63,503 bases of DNA from Rhodobacteraceae bacterium CG17_big_fil_post_rev_8_21_14_2_50_63_15 (GCA_002783205.1 PFEY01000020.1:12040-75542), one strand, 5' to 3'; positions 37,929-47,923 are shown, numbered from the stretch's first letter. The notes: generated by a model not told the origin, from the sequence alone. A program made the numbers and translations.

Positions 37929-39608
37929 TTACTTGCTACCCTTGAGCGCGGCACCAAGGATATCCCCCAGCGAAGCGCCAGAGTCAGAGGAGCCATACTG
38001 CTCCACCGCTTCCTTTTCTTCCGCAATCTCGCGTGCCTTGATCGACAGGCCCAGCTTGCGGGTCTTGGCATCGACATTGGTCACGCGCACATCGACCTTG
38101 TCCCCGACCGAGAACCGTTCGGGGCGTTGTTCAGAGCGGTCGCGGCTCAGATCCGAGCGGCGGATGAAGGACTTCATGCCCTCATACTCCACCTCGATGC
38201 CGCCATCCTCGATCGCCGTAACAGTGACGGTGATCACAGACCCGCGTTTCACGCCGCCGACGGCCTCGGAGAACTTGTCGCCGCCAAGCGCCTTGATCGA
38301 GAGCGAGATGCGCTCTTTCTCGACATCGACCTCGGAAACGACCGCCTGAACGACGTCGCCCTTCTTGTAGGTCTGGATGGCTTCTTCGCCACGCTCGTCC
38401 CAGCTGAGATCGCTGAGATGGACCATGCCGTCGATATCGCCTTCCATGCCGATGAAGAGGCCAAACTCCGTGATGTTCTTGACCTCACCCTCGACCACCG
38501 CGCCCTCGGGATGGGTCTCGGCAAAGAGTTCCCACGGGTTGCGCATACACTGCTTGAGGCCGAGGCTGACGCGGCGCTTGGCCCCGTCGATCTCGAGCAC
38601 CATGACCTCGACTTCCTGAGATGTCGAAACGATCTTGCCGGGATGCACGTTCTTCTTGGTCCAGGACATTTCAGAGACGTGAACAAGGCCCTCGACACCC
38701 GGCTCCAGCTCAACAAACGCACCATAATCCGTGATGTTGGTGACGCGGCCGGTATGGACTGACTCGAGAGGATACTTGGCTGCAACAATATCCCACGGAT
38801 CTTCTTGCAGCTGCTTCATACCCAGCGAGATGCGATGGGTTTCCTTGTTGATCTTGATCACCTGAACCTTGACGGTTTCGCCGATCGACAGGATCTCGGA
38901 AGGATGGTTCACACGGCGCCAGGCCATGTCGGTGACATGCAAGAGGCCATCCACACCGCCGAGATCGACGAAAGCGCCGTACTCGGTAATGTTCTTGACC
39001 ACACCATCGACGGTCTGGCCTTCGGTCAGGTTGCCAATCACTTCGGCGCGCTGTTCGGCACGGCTTTCCTCGAGGATCGCGCGGCGCGACACCACGATAT
39101 TGCCCCGGCGGCGATCCATTTTCAGAATCTGGAACGGCTGTTTCAGACCCATCAGGGGCCCGGCGTCGCGCACCGGGCGGACATCGACCTGAGAGCCGGG
39201 CAAAAAGGCCACCGCACCGCCCAGATCGACGGTAAAGCCACCCTTCACGCGGCCAAAGATCGCGCCATCGACACGTTCCTCATCAGCATAGGCCTTTTCC
39301 AGACGATCCCAGGCTTCTTCGCGACGGGCCATCTCGCGGCTGATCACGGCCTCGCCACGCGAGTTCTCTGCGGAGCGCAGGAACACCTCGACCTCGTCGC
39401 CGACAGAAATGTCGGGTGTCTCGCCGGGATTTGCAAATTCTTTCAGATCGATGCGGCCTTCCATCTTGTAGCCGACGTCGATGATGGCCTGGCCCGCTTC
39501 GATCGCGATCACCTTGCCCTTGACGACAGACCCTTCCTCGGGTGTGTCCATTTCGAAGCTTTCGTTCAGGAGGGCTTCGAATTCCTCCATCGATGTATGT
39601 TGAGCCAT
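37929..39608 (-). CDS. rpsA: 30S ribosomal protein S1
   Basis: A 559-residue S1 with six S1/OB repeats, the alphaproteobacterial length; repeats show GxVxxITxYGAFVDL, GLVHVSEMSW and GMVHLSDLSWD. It recruits mRNA to the ribosome. ATG 39606-39608 lies after an AAAGGAAACC ribosome-binding site. cmk is upstream on the same strand, but a 374-base spacer with its own promoter and hairpin separates them. The downstream ihfB common elsewhere is absent here. Confidence 0.96.
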   Translation of the reverse strand: MAQHTSMEEFEALLNESFEMDTPEEGSVVKGKVIAIEAGQAIIDVGYKMEGRIDLKEFANPGETPDISVGDEVEVFLRSAENSRGEAVISREMARREEAWDRLEKAYADEERVDGAIFGRVKGGFTVDLGGAVAFLPGSQVDVRPVRDAGPLMGLKQPFQILKMDRRRGNIVVSRRAILEESRAEQRAEVIGNLTEGQTVDGVVKNITEYGAFVDLGGVDGLLHVTDMAWRRVNHPSEILSIGETVKVQVIKINKETHRISLGMKQLQEDPWDIVAAKYPLESVHTGRVTNITDYGAFVELEPGVEGLVHVSEMSWTKKNVHPGKIVSTSQEVEVMVLEIDGAKRRVSLGLKQCMRNPWELFAETHPEGAVVEGEVKNITEFGLFIGMEGDIDGMVHLSDLSWDERGEEAIQTYKKGDVVQAVVSEVDVEKERISLSIKALGGDKFSEAVGGVKRGSVITVTVTAIEDGGIEVEYEGMKSFIRRSDLSRDRSEQRPERFSVGDKVDVRVTNVDAKTRKLGLSIKAREIAEEKEAVEQYGSSDSGASLGDILGAALKGSK

Positions 39609-39696
39609 GTGGTCTCTGGTTTCCTTTTTACGGTTTTCTGGCCGCGCGGTTGTCTCCGCCGGTCTTGAGGGGTTTCGTTGGTCGGGCGGGTCACAA

Positions 39697-39740
39697 AACA
39701 AAGAGGGCCGGTGATGCCGACCCTGCTCGATCTCTTTGTT
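39697..39740 (-). promoter_or_regulatory. Hairpin in the rpsA leader
   Basis: Read on the minus strand, an outer stem AACAAAG/CTTTGTT (7 bp) encloses an internal loop and an inner 8-bp stem AGGGTCGG/CCGGCCCT, then TTTGTTTTG follows. The form resembles an attenuator; alternatively it could be a structure bound by S1 for autoregulation, which is known for rpsA in E. coli with a different sequence. Confidence 0.5.
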
Positions 39741-39772
39741 GTATGGCCTTGATCGCCTTGTTGACAGTCGCG

Positions 39773-39801
39773 CGTATATAGGGGCCGAACAGGATAATCA
39801 A
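39773..39801 (-). promoter_or_regulatory. Probable promoter of rpsA
   Basis: On the minus strand TTGATT (39796-39801) and TATACG (39773-39778) are separated by 17 bases, a good match to the RpoD-type consensus, with transcription expected to start near 39766 and to include the hairpin. Confidence 0.5.
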
Positions 39802-39982
39802 CCCTGTCCCTCGCCTTGGCGACCCTCAACGCGAGATCGTCCTGAAAATCCCATCGATTCCCTCGACAACTTCGACTTCGCCCCGCACGATGAGCGGGCT
39901 GTCTATCCCGTGGGGATCGGTCTCTCTCGTTCTTGGACCCGTCATTCGCACCCTCTCCTGATCCGCTTCGGAGGCACGCCAG

Positions 39983-40594
39983 TCACGCGCCTCTGCGCCC
40001 CTCGACTTCTGCCACCGCCGTCGCCACCGCCTCCTCGATCGTCATCTCCGAGGTATCGAGCAAGAGCGCATCCTTTGCGGGCCTGAGCGGGGCGGTCGCA
40101 CGCGCGCTGTCCCGGGCGTCGCGTTGGCGCAGATCCTCGACCACTTCTTTGAGCGTGAGACGAGGATCCTTTTCGGAAAGTTCCAGATGCCGCCGCCGGG
40201 CGCGTTCGGCATCGCTTGCCGTGACGAAGAACTTCACCTCAGCCTCCGGACAGATGACTGTGCCGATATCGCGCCCATCGAGCACCGCGCCGCCCGTGCG
40301 CCGGGCAAAGGCGCGCTGGAAATCGAGAAGCGCCTGACGCACCTCGGGAATCGCCGCCACCCGGCTTGCCGCCTGCCCGACCTCGGAGGACCGCAGATCA
40401 TCCGCCAGAAGATCCTCGGCGCGCAGGCTCCGTGCCGCAGCAACCGGATCAAGCCCTTGCAGCATCTTGCGCCCCGTGGCCCGATAGAGCAGCCCGGTAT
40501 CAAGATGGGCAAAGCCGAAATGCGCTGCGAGCGCCCGCCCGATCGTGCCCTTGCCCGCCGCCGCCGGGCCGTCGATCGCGATGGTGAATGCCAT
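39983..40594 (-). CDS. cmk: Cytidylate kinase
   Basis: Phosphorylates CMP/dCMP. The 203 residues start [17 protein letters not shown] with the P-loop at residues 9-16, then [17 protein letters not shown] and the RRRHLEL lid. ATG 40592-40594. Usually it sits upstream of rpsA in alphaproteobacteria, as here. It is convergent with nothing and divergent from the DUF952 gene. Confidence 0.95.
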   Translation of the reverse strand: MAFTIAIDGPAAAGKGTIGRALAAHFGFAHLDTGLLYRATGRKMLQGLDPVAAARSLRAEDLLADDLRSSEVGQAASRVAAIPEVRQALLDFQRAFARRTGGAVLDGRDIGTVICPEAEVKFFVTASDAERARRRHLELSEKDPRLTLKEVVEDLRQRDARDSARATAPLRPAKDALLLDTSEMTIEEAVATAVAEVEGRRGA

Positions 40595-40691
40595 GCCTGC
40601 CCTCATGTCTTTGGCGGCTCTTGCTAGCCGATCCCGGCCTCCGGCTCAAGCATCGCTTGACGAGGACAGGCGCGCGGGGCATCACCCTGCC

Positions 40692-41030
40692 ATGATGATC
40701 TACAAGATATTTCGCACCGCCGAGTGGGCGGAACTGCGCAAGGAGGGCGAAACCGCCGGTGCCCCGGTCGATCAGGGCGATGGTTTCGTGCATTTCTCGA
40801 CCCGTGATCAGGCGGCCGAAACCGCTGCAAAGCATTTTTCCGGCGAAGATGACCTCATGCTGGTCGCGGTTGACTCCGACCGGCTTGGCAAGGCCCTGAT
40901 CTGGGAGCCGTCGCGCGGTGGAGCGCTCTTTCCGCATCTTTACCGCAACCTCCTGCTCGCAGATGTGGTCTGGGCCCAACCGCTGCCGCTGATTGCTGGG
41001 GCGCATGTGTTTCCTGCGGGACTGGAATGA
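40692..41030 (+). CDS. DUF952 family protein
   Basis: A 112-residue protein with the conserved [10 protein letters not shown] start, the [15 protein letters not shown] motif (His and Phe typical of DUF952) and FPHLYRNL. Its fold is thought to be glutathione S-transferase/ADP-ribosyl-like, but its role is unknown. Its stop overlaps pyrD by 4 bases (ATGA), so the two are coupled. Confidence 0.85.
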   Translation: MMIYKIFRTAEWAELRKEGETAGAPVDQGDGFVHFSTRDQAAETAAKHFSGEDDLMLVAVDSDRLGKALIWEPSRGGALFPHLYRNLLLADVVWAQPLPLIAGAHVFPAGLE

Positions 41031-42085
41031 CGGGGCTCGAGCGTGCCGGCCTCGCGGTTCTGCACCGGTTCGATCCTGAAATCGCCCATGGCCTTGCCCT
41101 GCGTGCCCTGCGCCTCGGGCTCGTGCACTGTCCCGGCCCCGTCACGACAGCGCGTCTCAAGACCGATCTCGCGGGGCTCAGCTTGCCCAATCCGGTGGGA
41201 CTCGCCGCCGGGTTCGACAAGAATGCCGAGGCGCTTGGGCCCCTGAGCCGCGCGGGATTTGGCTTTATCGAGGTCGGCGCGGTCACACCGCGCGCGCAGC
41301 CCGGCAATCCGCGCCCGCGCCTGTTCCGCCTCTCCGAGGAGGCCGCCGTGATCAATCGTTTTGGCTTCAACAACCATGGCATGGAGTCCGCCGCGGCGCG
41401 CCTCGCCCGGCGGCCCCGGGATGCGGTGATCGGGCTCAACCTCGGGGCCAACAAGGACAGCCCTGACCGAGCCGAGGATTTCGCGCGGGTGCTGGCGCGC
41501 TGCGGCGCATATCTCGATTTTGCAACGGTCAATGTCAGCAGCCCCAATACCGAACGCCTGCGAGATCTGCAGGGGGCCGACGCGCTCTCGGCCCTGCTCA
41601 GGGGCGTGATGGAAGCGCGCGACTGGCTGCCCAGACCGATTCCGATCTTTCTGAAAATCGCCCCCGATCTTGACGATACCGCGCTGTCCGAAATCGCCGA
41701 TGTCGCCCGCATCTCCGGTCTGAGCGGCATCATTGCCACCAACACGACGCTGTCGCGCGATGGGCTCGCAAGCCCACAACGCGATCAGGCGGGCGGGCTC
41801 TCGGGGCAACCGCTCTTTGAGAGATCAACGCAGGTTCTGGCGCGGTTGTCACAGATGACGGGCGGTGAAATTCCTCTGATCGGGGTGGGGGGCATCGCCA
41901 ACGCCGATCAGGCCTATGCCAAGATCCGTGCCGGCGCCACGGCGGTGCAGCTTTACACGGCGCTGATCTATCGCGGCCTCTCGCTTGTCGGAGAGATCGC
42001 GCGCGGGCTGGATTCACTGCTGGCGCGGGACGGGTTTGCCAACATATCCGAGGCCGTGGGCACTGGCCGAGAGACATGGCTCTGA
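41027..42085 (+). CDS. pyrD: Dihydroorotate dehydrogenase, quinone type
   Basis: Class 2 enzyme oxidising dihydroorotate to orotate at the inner membrane with ubiquinone. The 352 residues start with an amphipathic N-terminus ([23 protein letters not shown]), which is the quinone tunnel, then [38 protein letters not shown] with the catalytic Ser, and GVGGI at the FMN site. It is coupled to the DUF952 gene. Confidence 0.95.
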   Translation: MTGLERAGLAVLHRFDPEIAHGLALRALRLGLVHCPGPVTTARLKTDLAGLSLPNPVGLAAGFDKNAEALGPLSRAGFGFIEVGAVTPRAQPGNPRPRLFRLSEEAAVINRFGFNNHGMESAAARLARRPRDAVIGLNLGANKDSPDRAEDFARVLARCGAYLDFATVNVSSPNTERLRDLQGADALSALLRGVMEARDWLPRPIPIFLKIAPDLDDTALSEIADVARISGLSGIIATNTTLSRDGLASPQRDQAGGLSGQPLFERSTQVLARLSQMTGGEIPLIGVGGIANADQAYAKIRAGATAVQLYTALIYRGLSLVGEIARGLDSLLARDGFANISEAVGTGRETWL

Positions 42086-42186
42086 CCTGCCAGTGGCGTT
42101 GAACTGTCCGTTGCGCAGGTCAGCGACGTCGCGCAGGTGCCAGCAAAAATCCTCACTCGGCCCTATCCCAGGGGGTCAGATCCCCT

Positions 42187-43560
42187 TCAGCAATTCGGAA
42201 TATTGACCGCCAGACCACCAAGCGAGGTTTCCTTGTATTTCTCGCTCATGTCGGCACCAGTCTGGCGCATCGTCTCGATACAGGCGTCGAGGGGCACGAG
42301 GTGCGTGCCATCGCCGCGCAGCGCCAGCGAGGCGGCAGAGACCGCCTTGATCGCGCCCAGACCGTTGCGCTCGATGCAGGGCACCTGCACCAATCCGCGC
42401 ACCGGGTCGCAGGTCATGCCCAGATGATGCTCGAGCGCGATCTCGGCAGCGTTCTCGATCTGCGCGGGTGTGCCGCCCAGAACAGCGCATAATCCGGCCG
42501 CCCCCATAGCCGCAGCAGAGCCCACTTCCGCCTGACAGCCCGCCTCGGCGCCGGAGATGGAGGCGTTGTATTTCACCAGACCGCCAATGGCCGCGGCGGT
42601 GAGCAGGAATTCCTCGATCTGGCCCTCATGCGCACCCGGCACATGCTCCAGCCAGTATTTGATGACCGCCGGCACCACCCCCGCCGCGCCATTGGTGGGC
42701 GCGGTCACGACCTGTCCACCGGCGGCGTTTTCCTCGTTCACCGCCATGGCATAAGCGCTCATCCAGTCGTTGATCTTGTGCGGGGCGGTGAGGTTGGTGC
42801 CGCGCTCGGCCACCAGCGCGTCGCGGATGCCCTTGGCGCGGCGTTTCACGTTGAGACCGCCGGGCAGGGTGCCTTCCGAGTTGAGCCCGCGCTCGATACA
42901 GTCGTTCATCACCTGCCAGATCCGCGCCACCCCGGTCCGCAGGCCATCATGGCCGCCGCGCGAGATCTCATTTGCGCGCTTCATCTCGGCGATGCTCTTG
43001 CCCGAATGTTCGGCCATGGCGAGCATCTCGGCGGCGGATTTGAACGGATAGGGCACGGGCGGGCCATCATCGGTGTTCTTGCCCGATGCCAGTTCCGCCT
43101 CGGTCATCACGAACCCGCCGCCGATGGAATAGTAGGTCTCTTGCAGGATCACATCGCCCTGCACATCGGTGGCCATCAGGATCATGCCATTGGCATGGCC
43201 GGGCAGGTTCGGCCCGAAATCGAAAATCAGATCCTGCTTGGGGTGGAATTTCAATTCCGCCAGACCCGGCGGCGTGACGCGCTGCGTCTCGCGGATCTGC
43301 TCCAGCACGGCCTCGGCCTTTTCGTGGTCGTAACTCTCCGGCAAAAACCCGGCGAGGCCGAGAATGGTGGCGCGGTCACTGGCATGGCCGATTCCGGTAA
43401 AGGCAAGACTGCCATGCAGCGAGCCCTTGAGCCCGGCATAATGAAATGGCGCGGCCCGCATCTTGTCGAGAAAGCGCGCGGCCGCCACCATCGGCCCCAT
43501 CGTGTGCGACGAAGATGGTCCGATGCCGACCTTGAACATCTCGAAAACGGATAGAAACAT
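42187..43560 (-). CDS. sdaA: L-serine ammonia-lyase, iron-sulfur type
   Basis: Deaminates L-serine to pyruvate. The single-chain 457-residue enzyme begins [20 protein letters not shown]. The [4Fe-4S] cysteines are probably in [18 protein letters not shown] and [14 protein letters not shown], the regular three-Cys pattern. The C-terminus NIPNC carries the tail-in-mouth Cys found in this family. It is convergent with pyrD over a 101-base gap in which I see nothing notable. Confidence 0.93.
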   Translation of the reverse strand: MFLSVFEMFKVGIGPSSSHTMGPMVAAARFLDKMRAAPFHYAGLKGSLHGSLAFTGIGHASDRATILGLAGFLPESYDHEKAEAVLEQIRETQRVTPPGLAELKFHPKQDLIFDFGPNLPGHANGMILMATDVQGDVILQETYYSIGGGFVMTEAELASGKNTDDGPPVPYPFKSAAEMLAMAEHSGKSIAEMKRANEISRGGHDGLRTGVARIWQVMNDCIERGLNSEGTLPGGLNVKRRAKGIRDALVAERGTNLTAPHKINDWMSAYAMAVNEENAAGGQVVTAPTNGAAGVVPAVIKYWLEHVPGAHEGQIEEFLLTAAAIGGLVKYNASISGAEAGCQAEVGSAAAMGAAGLCAVLGGTPAQIENAAEIALEHHLGMTCDPVRGLVQVPCIERNGLGAIKAVSAASLALRGDGTHLVPLDACIETMRQTGADMSEKYKETSLGGLAVNIPNC

Positions 43561-43658
43561 CGTCGCGCTCCCTGTTTGCAGGTCTTATCGTCGCACCTTT
43601 CCAGCCCTACTCGTCAAAAAGCGACGCTTCAAGGCCACCTGCCTGCCATATCTGACAC

Positions 43659-44354
43659 TCAGGTCGCGCTACCCTCGGGTGGCTCGGGATAGTTGGGCGC
43701 GGAAAGGGGCGTCTCGCCCAAGCCTTCGGCCGCGATGGCCGCCCGCATTGGCGCGCCGGTTTCAACCCGTTCGAGCATGTCCTGCAAACGCGGCCACAAG
43801 CGGAGTGCAAAATCAGCCCGCTCTCCCCTGGGATAAAGAACCCGCCAACGCATCAGGCAGGCCAGATAATAGTCGAGCACCGAGGCGTGACCGGCCCCAA
43901 ACCACGGCGCGGCGTGGCGCTCAAGCATGTGCAGATACTCGGAGAAGCGCGCCTGCATCCGGATCCGCAACAACGCCTGAGCAGATCGGTCCTGCCCCAC
44001 ATACTGATCGGGATAAAAGGTCATCCGCAAACAGGGATGAACCGTGTTTGACAAGAAAAACAACCACTTCAGAAAATCTCCTCGCGCGGCGTCCTGGCCC
44101 CCCGGCGCGAGCCGCCCATGCCGATCCGCCAACCACAAAAGGATTGCCGCGGTTTCGAAGATCGCTCCATCTGGCGTTTCCAGAACGGGGATGAGACCAT
44201 TGGGATTGAGCGCGAGATAGGGCGCTTCCCGCTGACCACCAGCCGCTCGGTTCACCAGAACGGTCTCATAGGGCACGCCCAGATCTTCCAACACCAGGCG
44301 GACGATCAACGAGGCGTTGTCAGGGGCGTAATGCAGGCGACATCGCTTGGTCAA
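43659..44354 (-). CDS. Glutathione S-transferase family protein
   Basis: A 231-residue GST: the thioredoxin-like domain covers about residues 1-85 (LHYAPDNASLIVRLVLEDLG, then NPNGLIPVLETPDGAIFETAAILLWLAD, the cis-Pro/Glu-Thr G-site) and an all-helical C-terminal domain follows. The residue after LHYAPDNAS suggests a Ser- or Tyr-dependent type. The substrate is unknown. Confidence 0.85.
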   Translation of the reverse strand: MTKRCRLHYAPDNASLIVRLVLEDLGVPYETVLVNRAAGGQREAPYLALNPNGLIPVLETPDGAIFETAAILLWLADRHGRLAPGGQDAARGDFLKWLFFLSNTVHPCLRMTFYPDQYVGQDRSAQALLRIRMQARFSEYLHMLERHAAPWFGAGHASVLDYYLACLMRWRVLYPRGERADFALRLWPRLQDMLERVETGAPMRAAIAAEGLGETPLSAPNYPEPPEGSAT

Positions 44355-44425
44355 TCTGCGCTCCTCAGGCGGCAGTCCCCGACGCGGATGCCGGAGATTC
44401 GGGTATTTGAGCCAAGAAGAAGCCG

Positions 44426-44740
44426 CTAGGCTTTCTTGCCTACATTTTCAGCAAAGGCAGTCTTGAACCCCGCCTGTTTTTCAGGACTTGCGTCAGTCTG
44501 ATGCTGCACACGCCAATCCTCGTAGGGCATGCCGTAGAAAATCTCGCGCGCATCGTCCTTCGACATTGCGATACCGCGCGCATTGGCCGCCTCCTCATAC
44601 CAGCGGCTCAGACAGTTGCGACAGAACCCTGCGAGAGTCATCAGGTCGATATTCTGCACATCGGCGCGCTTTTCGATCAGGTGGTGGCGCAGAGCACGAA
44701 AGGCTGCCGCTTCGAGTTCGATCCTTGTCCGGTCGTCCAT
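44426..44740 (-). CDS. DUF1244 family protein
   Basis: A 104-residue conserved alphaproteobacterial protein with FCRNCLSRWYEEAANARG near residues 39-56 (the C-x2-C motif of DUF1244) and YEDWRVQHQ. No function is assigned. It sits 60 bases from the N-formylglutamate amidohydrolase, on the same strand; that neighbour pair is common in roseobacters. Confidence 0.85.
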   Translation of the reverse strand: MDDRTRIELEAAAFRALRHHLIEKRADVQNIDLMTLAGFCRNCLSRWYEEAANARGIAMSKDDAREIFYGMPYEDWRVQHQTDASPEKQAGFKTAFAENVGKKA

Positions 44741-44800
44741 GGTCGCTCTCCCTTGTTCGCCCCAGAATGAGCATGATCCCTGCGCGGTGCAAGACCTCTG

Positions 44801-45541
44801 TCAGATGCCCGCCTGTGCCGCCGCGTCCGTCAGCATGGGCGCGAGCCGCGCAGCCCATCGCGCTTGCTGTGCCGGAGTGGCGATCAGATCGTTGCGCAAC
44901 TCGATAAGGACATTTGGCCGCTCATGGGCAATCGCATGGCGCGCGATCGAATCGCCCGGCAGGTGTCCGCCATAGGGTTCGTTGTCACCGACGCAAAGAT
45001 CCGCTTCCTGACGCAAACGTTCCAGCAGAGGCTTCGCGAACCGGACATCGGCCGCATAGAGAAGGCCGATATGCCAAGGCCTCGGCGGGCGACCCCTGAA
45101 CTGCGGGGTAAAGCTGTGCACGGAGACAATCACGGTATCGGCGCGGTGCCCCGCCAGTTCCGCAAGGGCCGTGTGATAGGGCCGGTAACAGCGGTTCAGG
45201 CGACGCGCGATGTCGTCGGGCTCGGCATGCCGGTTTGCCTCGATGATCGTTCCGTCATAGAGCCTCATCACGAGGGTCGGATCATCCTCGCCCCTGTTCG
45301 GATCAATCACCAGTCGCGAGAAATTCGACAGGATTGACGGACCGTTCAATGCCTTCGCCAGGGCGCGGGCCACGCCCGCAGCCCCCACGTCATAGGCGAT
45401 ATGGCGCGCCATGTCCTCAGGCGCGACCCCCAGAGATCCACCATTGACAAAGGTCGGCACGCAGTTGCTGGCGTGATCGCAGGTCACAAGCCAGCGTTCC
45501 GGGCGCGCTGCCCCCTCGATTTCAAAAGGCTGATACATCAT
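44801..45541 (-). CDS. N-formylglutamate amidohydrolase
   Basis: Hydrolyses N-formylglutamate to glutamate and formate (as in HutG-type histidine breakdown). The protein has LVTCDHASNCVP, the catalytic region DVGAAGVARALA and SVHSFTP. I place the start at ATG 45541 (MMYQPFEIEG, the family-like start); a longer start at 45565 would add 8 residues. Total length is about 246 residues. It is divergent from pyk, so the two share a control region. Confidence 0.85.
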   Translation of the reverse strand: MMYQPFEIEGAARPERWLVTCDHASNCVPTFVNGGSLGVAPEDMARHIAYDVGAAGVARALAKALNGPSILSNFSRLVIDPNRGEDDPTLVMRLYDGTIIEANRHAEPDDIARRLNRCYRPYHTALAELAGHRADTVIVSVHSFTPQFRGRPPRPWHIGLLYAADVRFAKPLLERLRQEADLCVGDNEPYGGHLPGDSIARHAIAHERPNVLIELRNDLIATPAQQARWAARLAPMLTDAAAQAGI

Positions 45542-45594
45542 CGGGTTGGTTTTTCCTGTTGTCATTCTCTAGGACAGTTGCGGGGCATTGTGAA

Positions 45595-45636
45595 TTGCGC
45601 AATAACGCAAAAGACTGCGATGTTAGCGATAACATC
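45595..45636. promoter_or_regulatory. Two operator-like palindromes before pyk
   Basis: TGTTAGCGATAACA at 45621-45634 matches TGTTA-N-CG-N-TAACA, the kind of site used by LacI-family regulators; the flanks extend it to GA...TC. In Alphaproteobacteria such regulators (CceR of Rhodobacter, PckR of rhizobia) are known to control lower glycolysis. A second inverted repeat, TTGCG-N6-CGCAA, lies at 45595-45610. Both sit between divergent pyk and the amidohydrolase gene. Confidence 0.6.
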
Positions 45637-45667
45637 TTTCAAGGGCATCAGACGTGAAGGAATTCAG

Positions 45668-47113
45668 ATGAGACGCCATCGCAATGTGAAGATCGTGGCC
45701 ACGCTTGGCCCTGCATCTTCGGACTACGCCACCATTCGCGCCCTGCACGAAGCGGGTGCAGACGTCTTTCGCCTCAACATGAGTCACGGGACGCATGCCG
45801 AGATTGCTGAAACGCATCGCATCATCCGTCTGATCGAAGAGGAACTTGACAGCCCGATTGCCATCCTGGCCGACTTGCAAGGGCCAAAGCTGCGCGTCGG
45901 CACTTTTGCCAACGGCGAGGAAGAGCTGATCCAGGGCGCGGCGTTCCGGCTCGACCTCGACGAGACAGAGGGCGATGCCACACGCGTGTGCCTTCCCCAT
46001 CCCGAGATCTTTGCTGCGATCGAACCGGGATCGAACCTCTTGGTCAACGATGGCAAGATTCGCCTGCGGGTAGCCAATTGTGGCACGGATTACGCCAATT
46101 GCGAGGTGATCTCCGGCGGGACGATCTCCAACCGCAAGGGTGTGAACGTGCCTGACGTCGTGCTGCCACTCGCGGCGCTGTCCGCCAAGGATCGCGCCGA
46201 TCTTGAATTTGCCTGTGCTTTGGGCATCGACTGGCTGGCGCTCAGTTTCGTGCAGCGCCCGGAGGATGTGAACGAGGCCCGCATTCTGGTCAATGGCCGG
46301 GCGGCGGTCCTGTCGAAGATCGAAAAGCCCGCTGCGGTGAAGTGTTTTGAGGACATTCTGGCGGTCAGCGACGGGATCATGGTGGCGCGCGGCGATCTTG
46401 GTGTGGAACTTCCAGTTCAGAACGTCCCGCCCATTCAGAAACGTCTGGTGCGGCGCTGCCGGGCGGTGGCCAAGCCGGTGATCGTGGCCACGCAGATGCT
46501 CGAATCGATGATCGAATCGCCAATGCCGACGCGTGCCGAAGTTTCTGACGTGGCCACTGCGATCTATGAGGGATCGGATGCGATCATGCTCTCTGCGGAA
46601 TCGGCCTCGGGGAATTATCCGGTCGAGGCCGTCACGACCATGAACAACGTAGCCATAGAGGTCGAAAGCGATCCGATTTACCGCGAAGTGATCGAGGCGA
46701 GCCGCCGCGCCAACCGGCAGACCGTGGCCGACGGCATCGTGGCGGCAGCGCGCGAGATTGCCGAGACCACCGACATCAAGGTGATCTGCTGCTACACCGA
46801 ATCGGGCACGACCGCCCTGCTGACCGCACGCGAACGTCCGCGCGTGCCAATCATCGGCATGACCAGTCTGCGCCATACGGCGCGTCGTCTGGCGCTGACC
46901 TGGGGGGTCAACTGTGTGATGACCGGCGAATTGACGCGCTTCAAGATGGCCGTGATCAACGCCGCCCGCGCCGCCCGCGCCCAAGGCTATGCGTCCGAAA
47001 GCGATCAGATCATCGTCACCGCCGGAGTGCCCTTCAACGTGCCGGGCACAACCAATATCCTCCGGGTTGCACCCTGCAAGGAAAGCCTGATCTACGCGAC
47101 CGATCCGGGCTGA
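45668..47113 (+). CDS. pyk: Pyruvate kinase
   Basis: Makes pyruvate and ATP from PEP. The 481 residues begin MRRHRNVKIVATLGPASS; key segments are RLNMSHGTH, DLQGPKLRVG, SKIEKPAAV with the catalytic Lys, VARGDLGVELP and ATQMLESMIESPMPTRAEVSDVA. ATG 45668 has AAGGAATTC upstream. The gene precedes rpmI-rplT but is separated by a 162-base region with its own promoter. Confidence 0.95.
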   Translation: MRRHRNVKIVATLGPASSDYATIRALHEAGADVFRLNMSHGTHAEIAETHRIIRLIEEELDSPIAILADLQGPKLRVGTFANGEEELIQGAAFRLDLDETEGDATRVCLPHPEIFAAIEPGSNLLVNDGKIRLRVANCGTDYANCEVISGGTISNRKGVNVPDVVLPLAALSAKDRADLEFACALGIDWLALSFVQRPEDVNEARILVNGRAAVLSKIEKPAAVKCFEDILAVSDGIMVARGDLGVELPVQNVPPIQKRLVRRCRAVAKPVIVATQMLESMIESPMPTRAEVSDVATAIYEGSDAIMLSAESASGNYPVEAVTTMNNVAIEVESDPIYREVIEASRRANRQTVADGIVAAAREIAETTDIKVICCYTESGTTALLTARERPRVPIIGMTSLRHTARRLALTWGVNCVMTGELTRFKMAVINAARAARAQGYASESDQIIVTAGVPFNVPGTTNILRVAPCKESLIYATDPG

Positions 47114-47170
47114 AGGGTCATCGACCCCATTCCCCTGCCGCGCGCAATCCGCAAATCCCGTCCTTGCCCC

Positions 47171-47199
47171 TTGCACTGACGGGAAAGCCCGCGTATATG
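47171..47199 (+). promoter_or_regulatory. Probable promoter of rpmI-rplT
   Basis: TTGCAC (47171-47176), 17 bases, then TATATG (47194-47199). The spacing and -10 are good for the housekeeping sigma factor, and the position is 77 bases before the rpmI ATG, leaving a leader long enough for regulation. Confidence 0.6.
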
Positions 47200-47275
47200 G
47201 CGCGCTCTATCCGCAGGACCGGCCAAAGTGGCATGCCGAGTCCCTGTGGCCATACCGACCAAAGAGGAGCCGGAA

Positions 47276-47476
47276 ATGCCCAAGATGAAGACCAAGTCGA
47301 GCTGCAAGAAGCGGTTCAAGATGACGGCCTCTGGCCGCATCGTCGCCGGTCAGGCAGGCAAACGCCATGGCATGATCAAACGCACCAAAAAATTCATCCG
47401 CAACGCCCGTGGCACCACCACACTCAGCAAAGCCGACGAGGGGATCATCAAGCCGATGATGCCCTACGCGCGTTAA
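47276..47476 (+). CDS. rpmI: 50S ribosomal protein L35
   Basis: A 66-residue, Lys/Arg-rich L35: [17 protein letters not shown] start and [20 protein letters not shown] core, ending [13 protein letters not shown] 47276 has AGAGGAG upstream. It is 14 bases before rplT in the usual pair. Confidence 0.95.
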   Translation: MPKMKTKSSCKKRFKMTASGRIVAGQAGKRHGMIKRTKKFIRNARGTTTLSKADEGIIKPMMPYAR

Positions 47477-47490
47477 GGAGGATCTGATCA

Positions 47491-47856
47491 ATGTCACGCG
47501 TCAAGAGTGGGGTTGTCACCCACGCCCGTCACAAGAAGGTCATTACCGCAGCCAAGGGGTATTATGGCCGCCGCAAGAACACCTTCAAGGTCGCCGCACA
47601 GGCGGTCGACAAGGCCAACCAATACGCGACCCGCGACCGCAAGAACCGCAAGCGCAATTTTCGTGCGCTCTGGATCCAGCGGATCAACGCAGCCGTGCGC
47701 AGCCATGACGCGGCGCTGACCTATTCGCGCTTCATCAACGGGCTCGCGCTTGCCGGGATCGAAGTGGACCGCAAGGTGCTCGCCGATCTCGCCGTGCACG
47801 AACCTGCGGCCTTCGGGGCCATCGTGGACCAGGCAAAAGGCGCATTGGCAGCATAA
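47491..47856 (+). CDS. rplT: 50S ribosomal protein L20
   Basis: A 121-residue L20: [31 protein letters not shown], and the [11 protein letters not shown] motif. It is an early-assembly 23S-binding protein that in many bacteria autoregulates rpmI-rplT. A terminator follows. The pheS-pheT pair often found next is replaced here by dnaE. Confidence 0.96.
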   Translation: MSRVKSGVVTHARHKKVITAAKGYYGRRKNTFKVAAQAVDKANQYATRDRKNRKRNFRALWIQRINAAVRSHDAALTYSRFINGLALAGIEVDRKVLADLAVHEPAAFGAIVDQAKGALAA

Positions 47857-47881
47857 GCCAGTCGCGATCGAGGGACGTCGC

Positions 47882-47923
47882 AACCGCCGTTCAGGGCTCG
47901 CCCTGTGCGGCGGTTCGCTTTTT
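47882..47923 (+). terminator. Terminator of rpmI-rplT
   Basis: An 8-bp stem AACCGCCG/CGGCGGTT with a 18-base arm region that itself holds an inner CAGGGC/GCCCTG stem, followed by CGCTTTTT. It lies 26 bases after the rplT stop. Confidence 0.85.

Larger units (their letters stand above)
39609..39982 (-). other. cmk-rpsA spacer with leader RNA
   Basis: A 374-base gap without a gene. It contains a minus-strand promoter (39773-39801) and a hairpin (39697-39740), described separately, so about 160 bases would form an untranslated leader of rpsA. The rest, 39802-39982, shows nothing I recognise. Confidence 0.55.
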
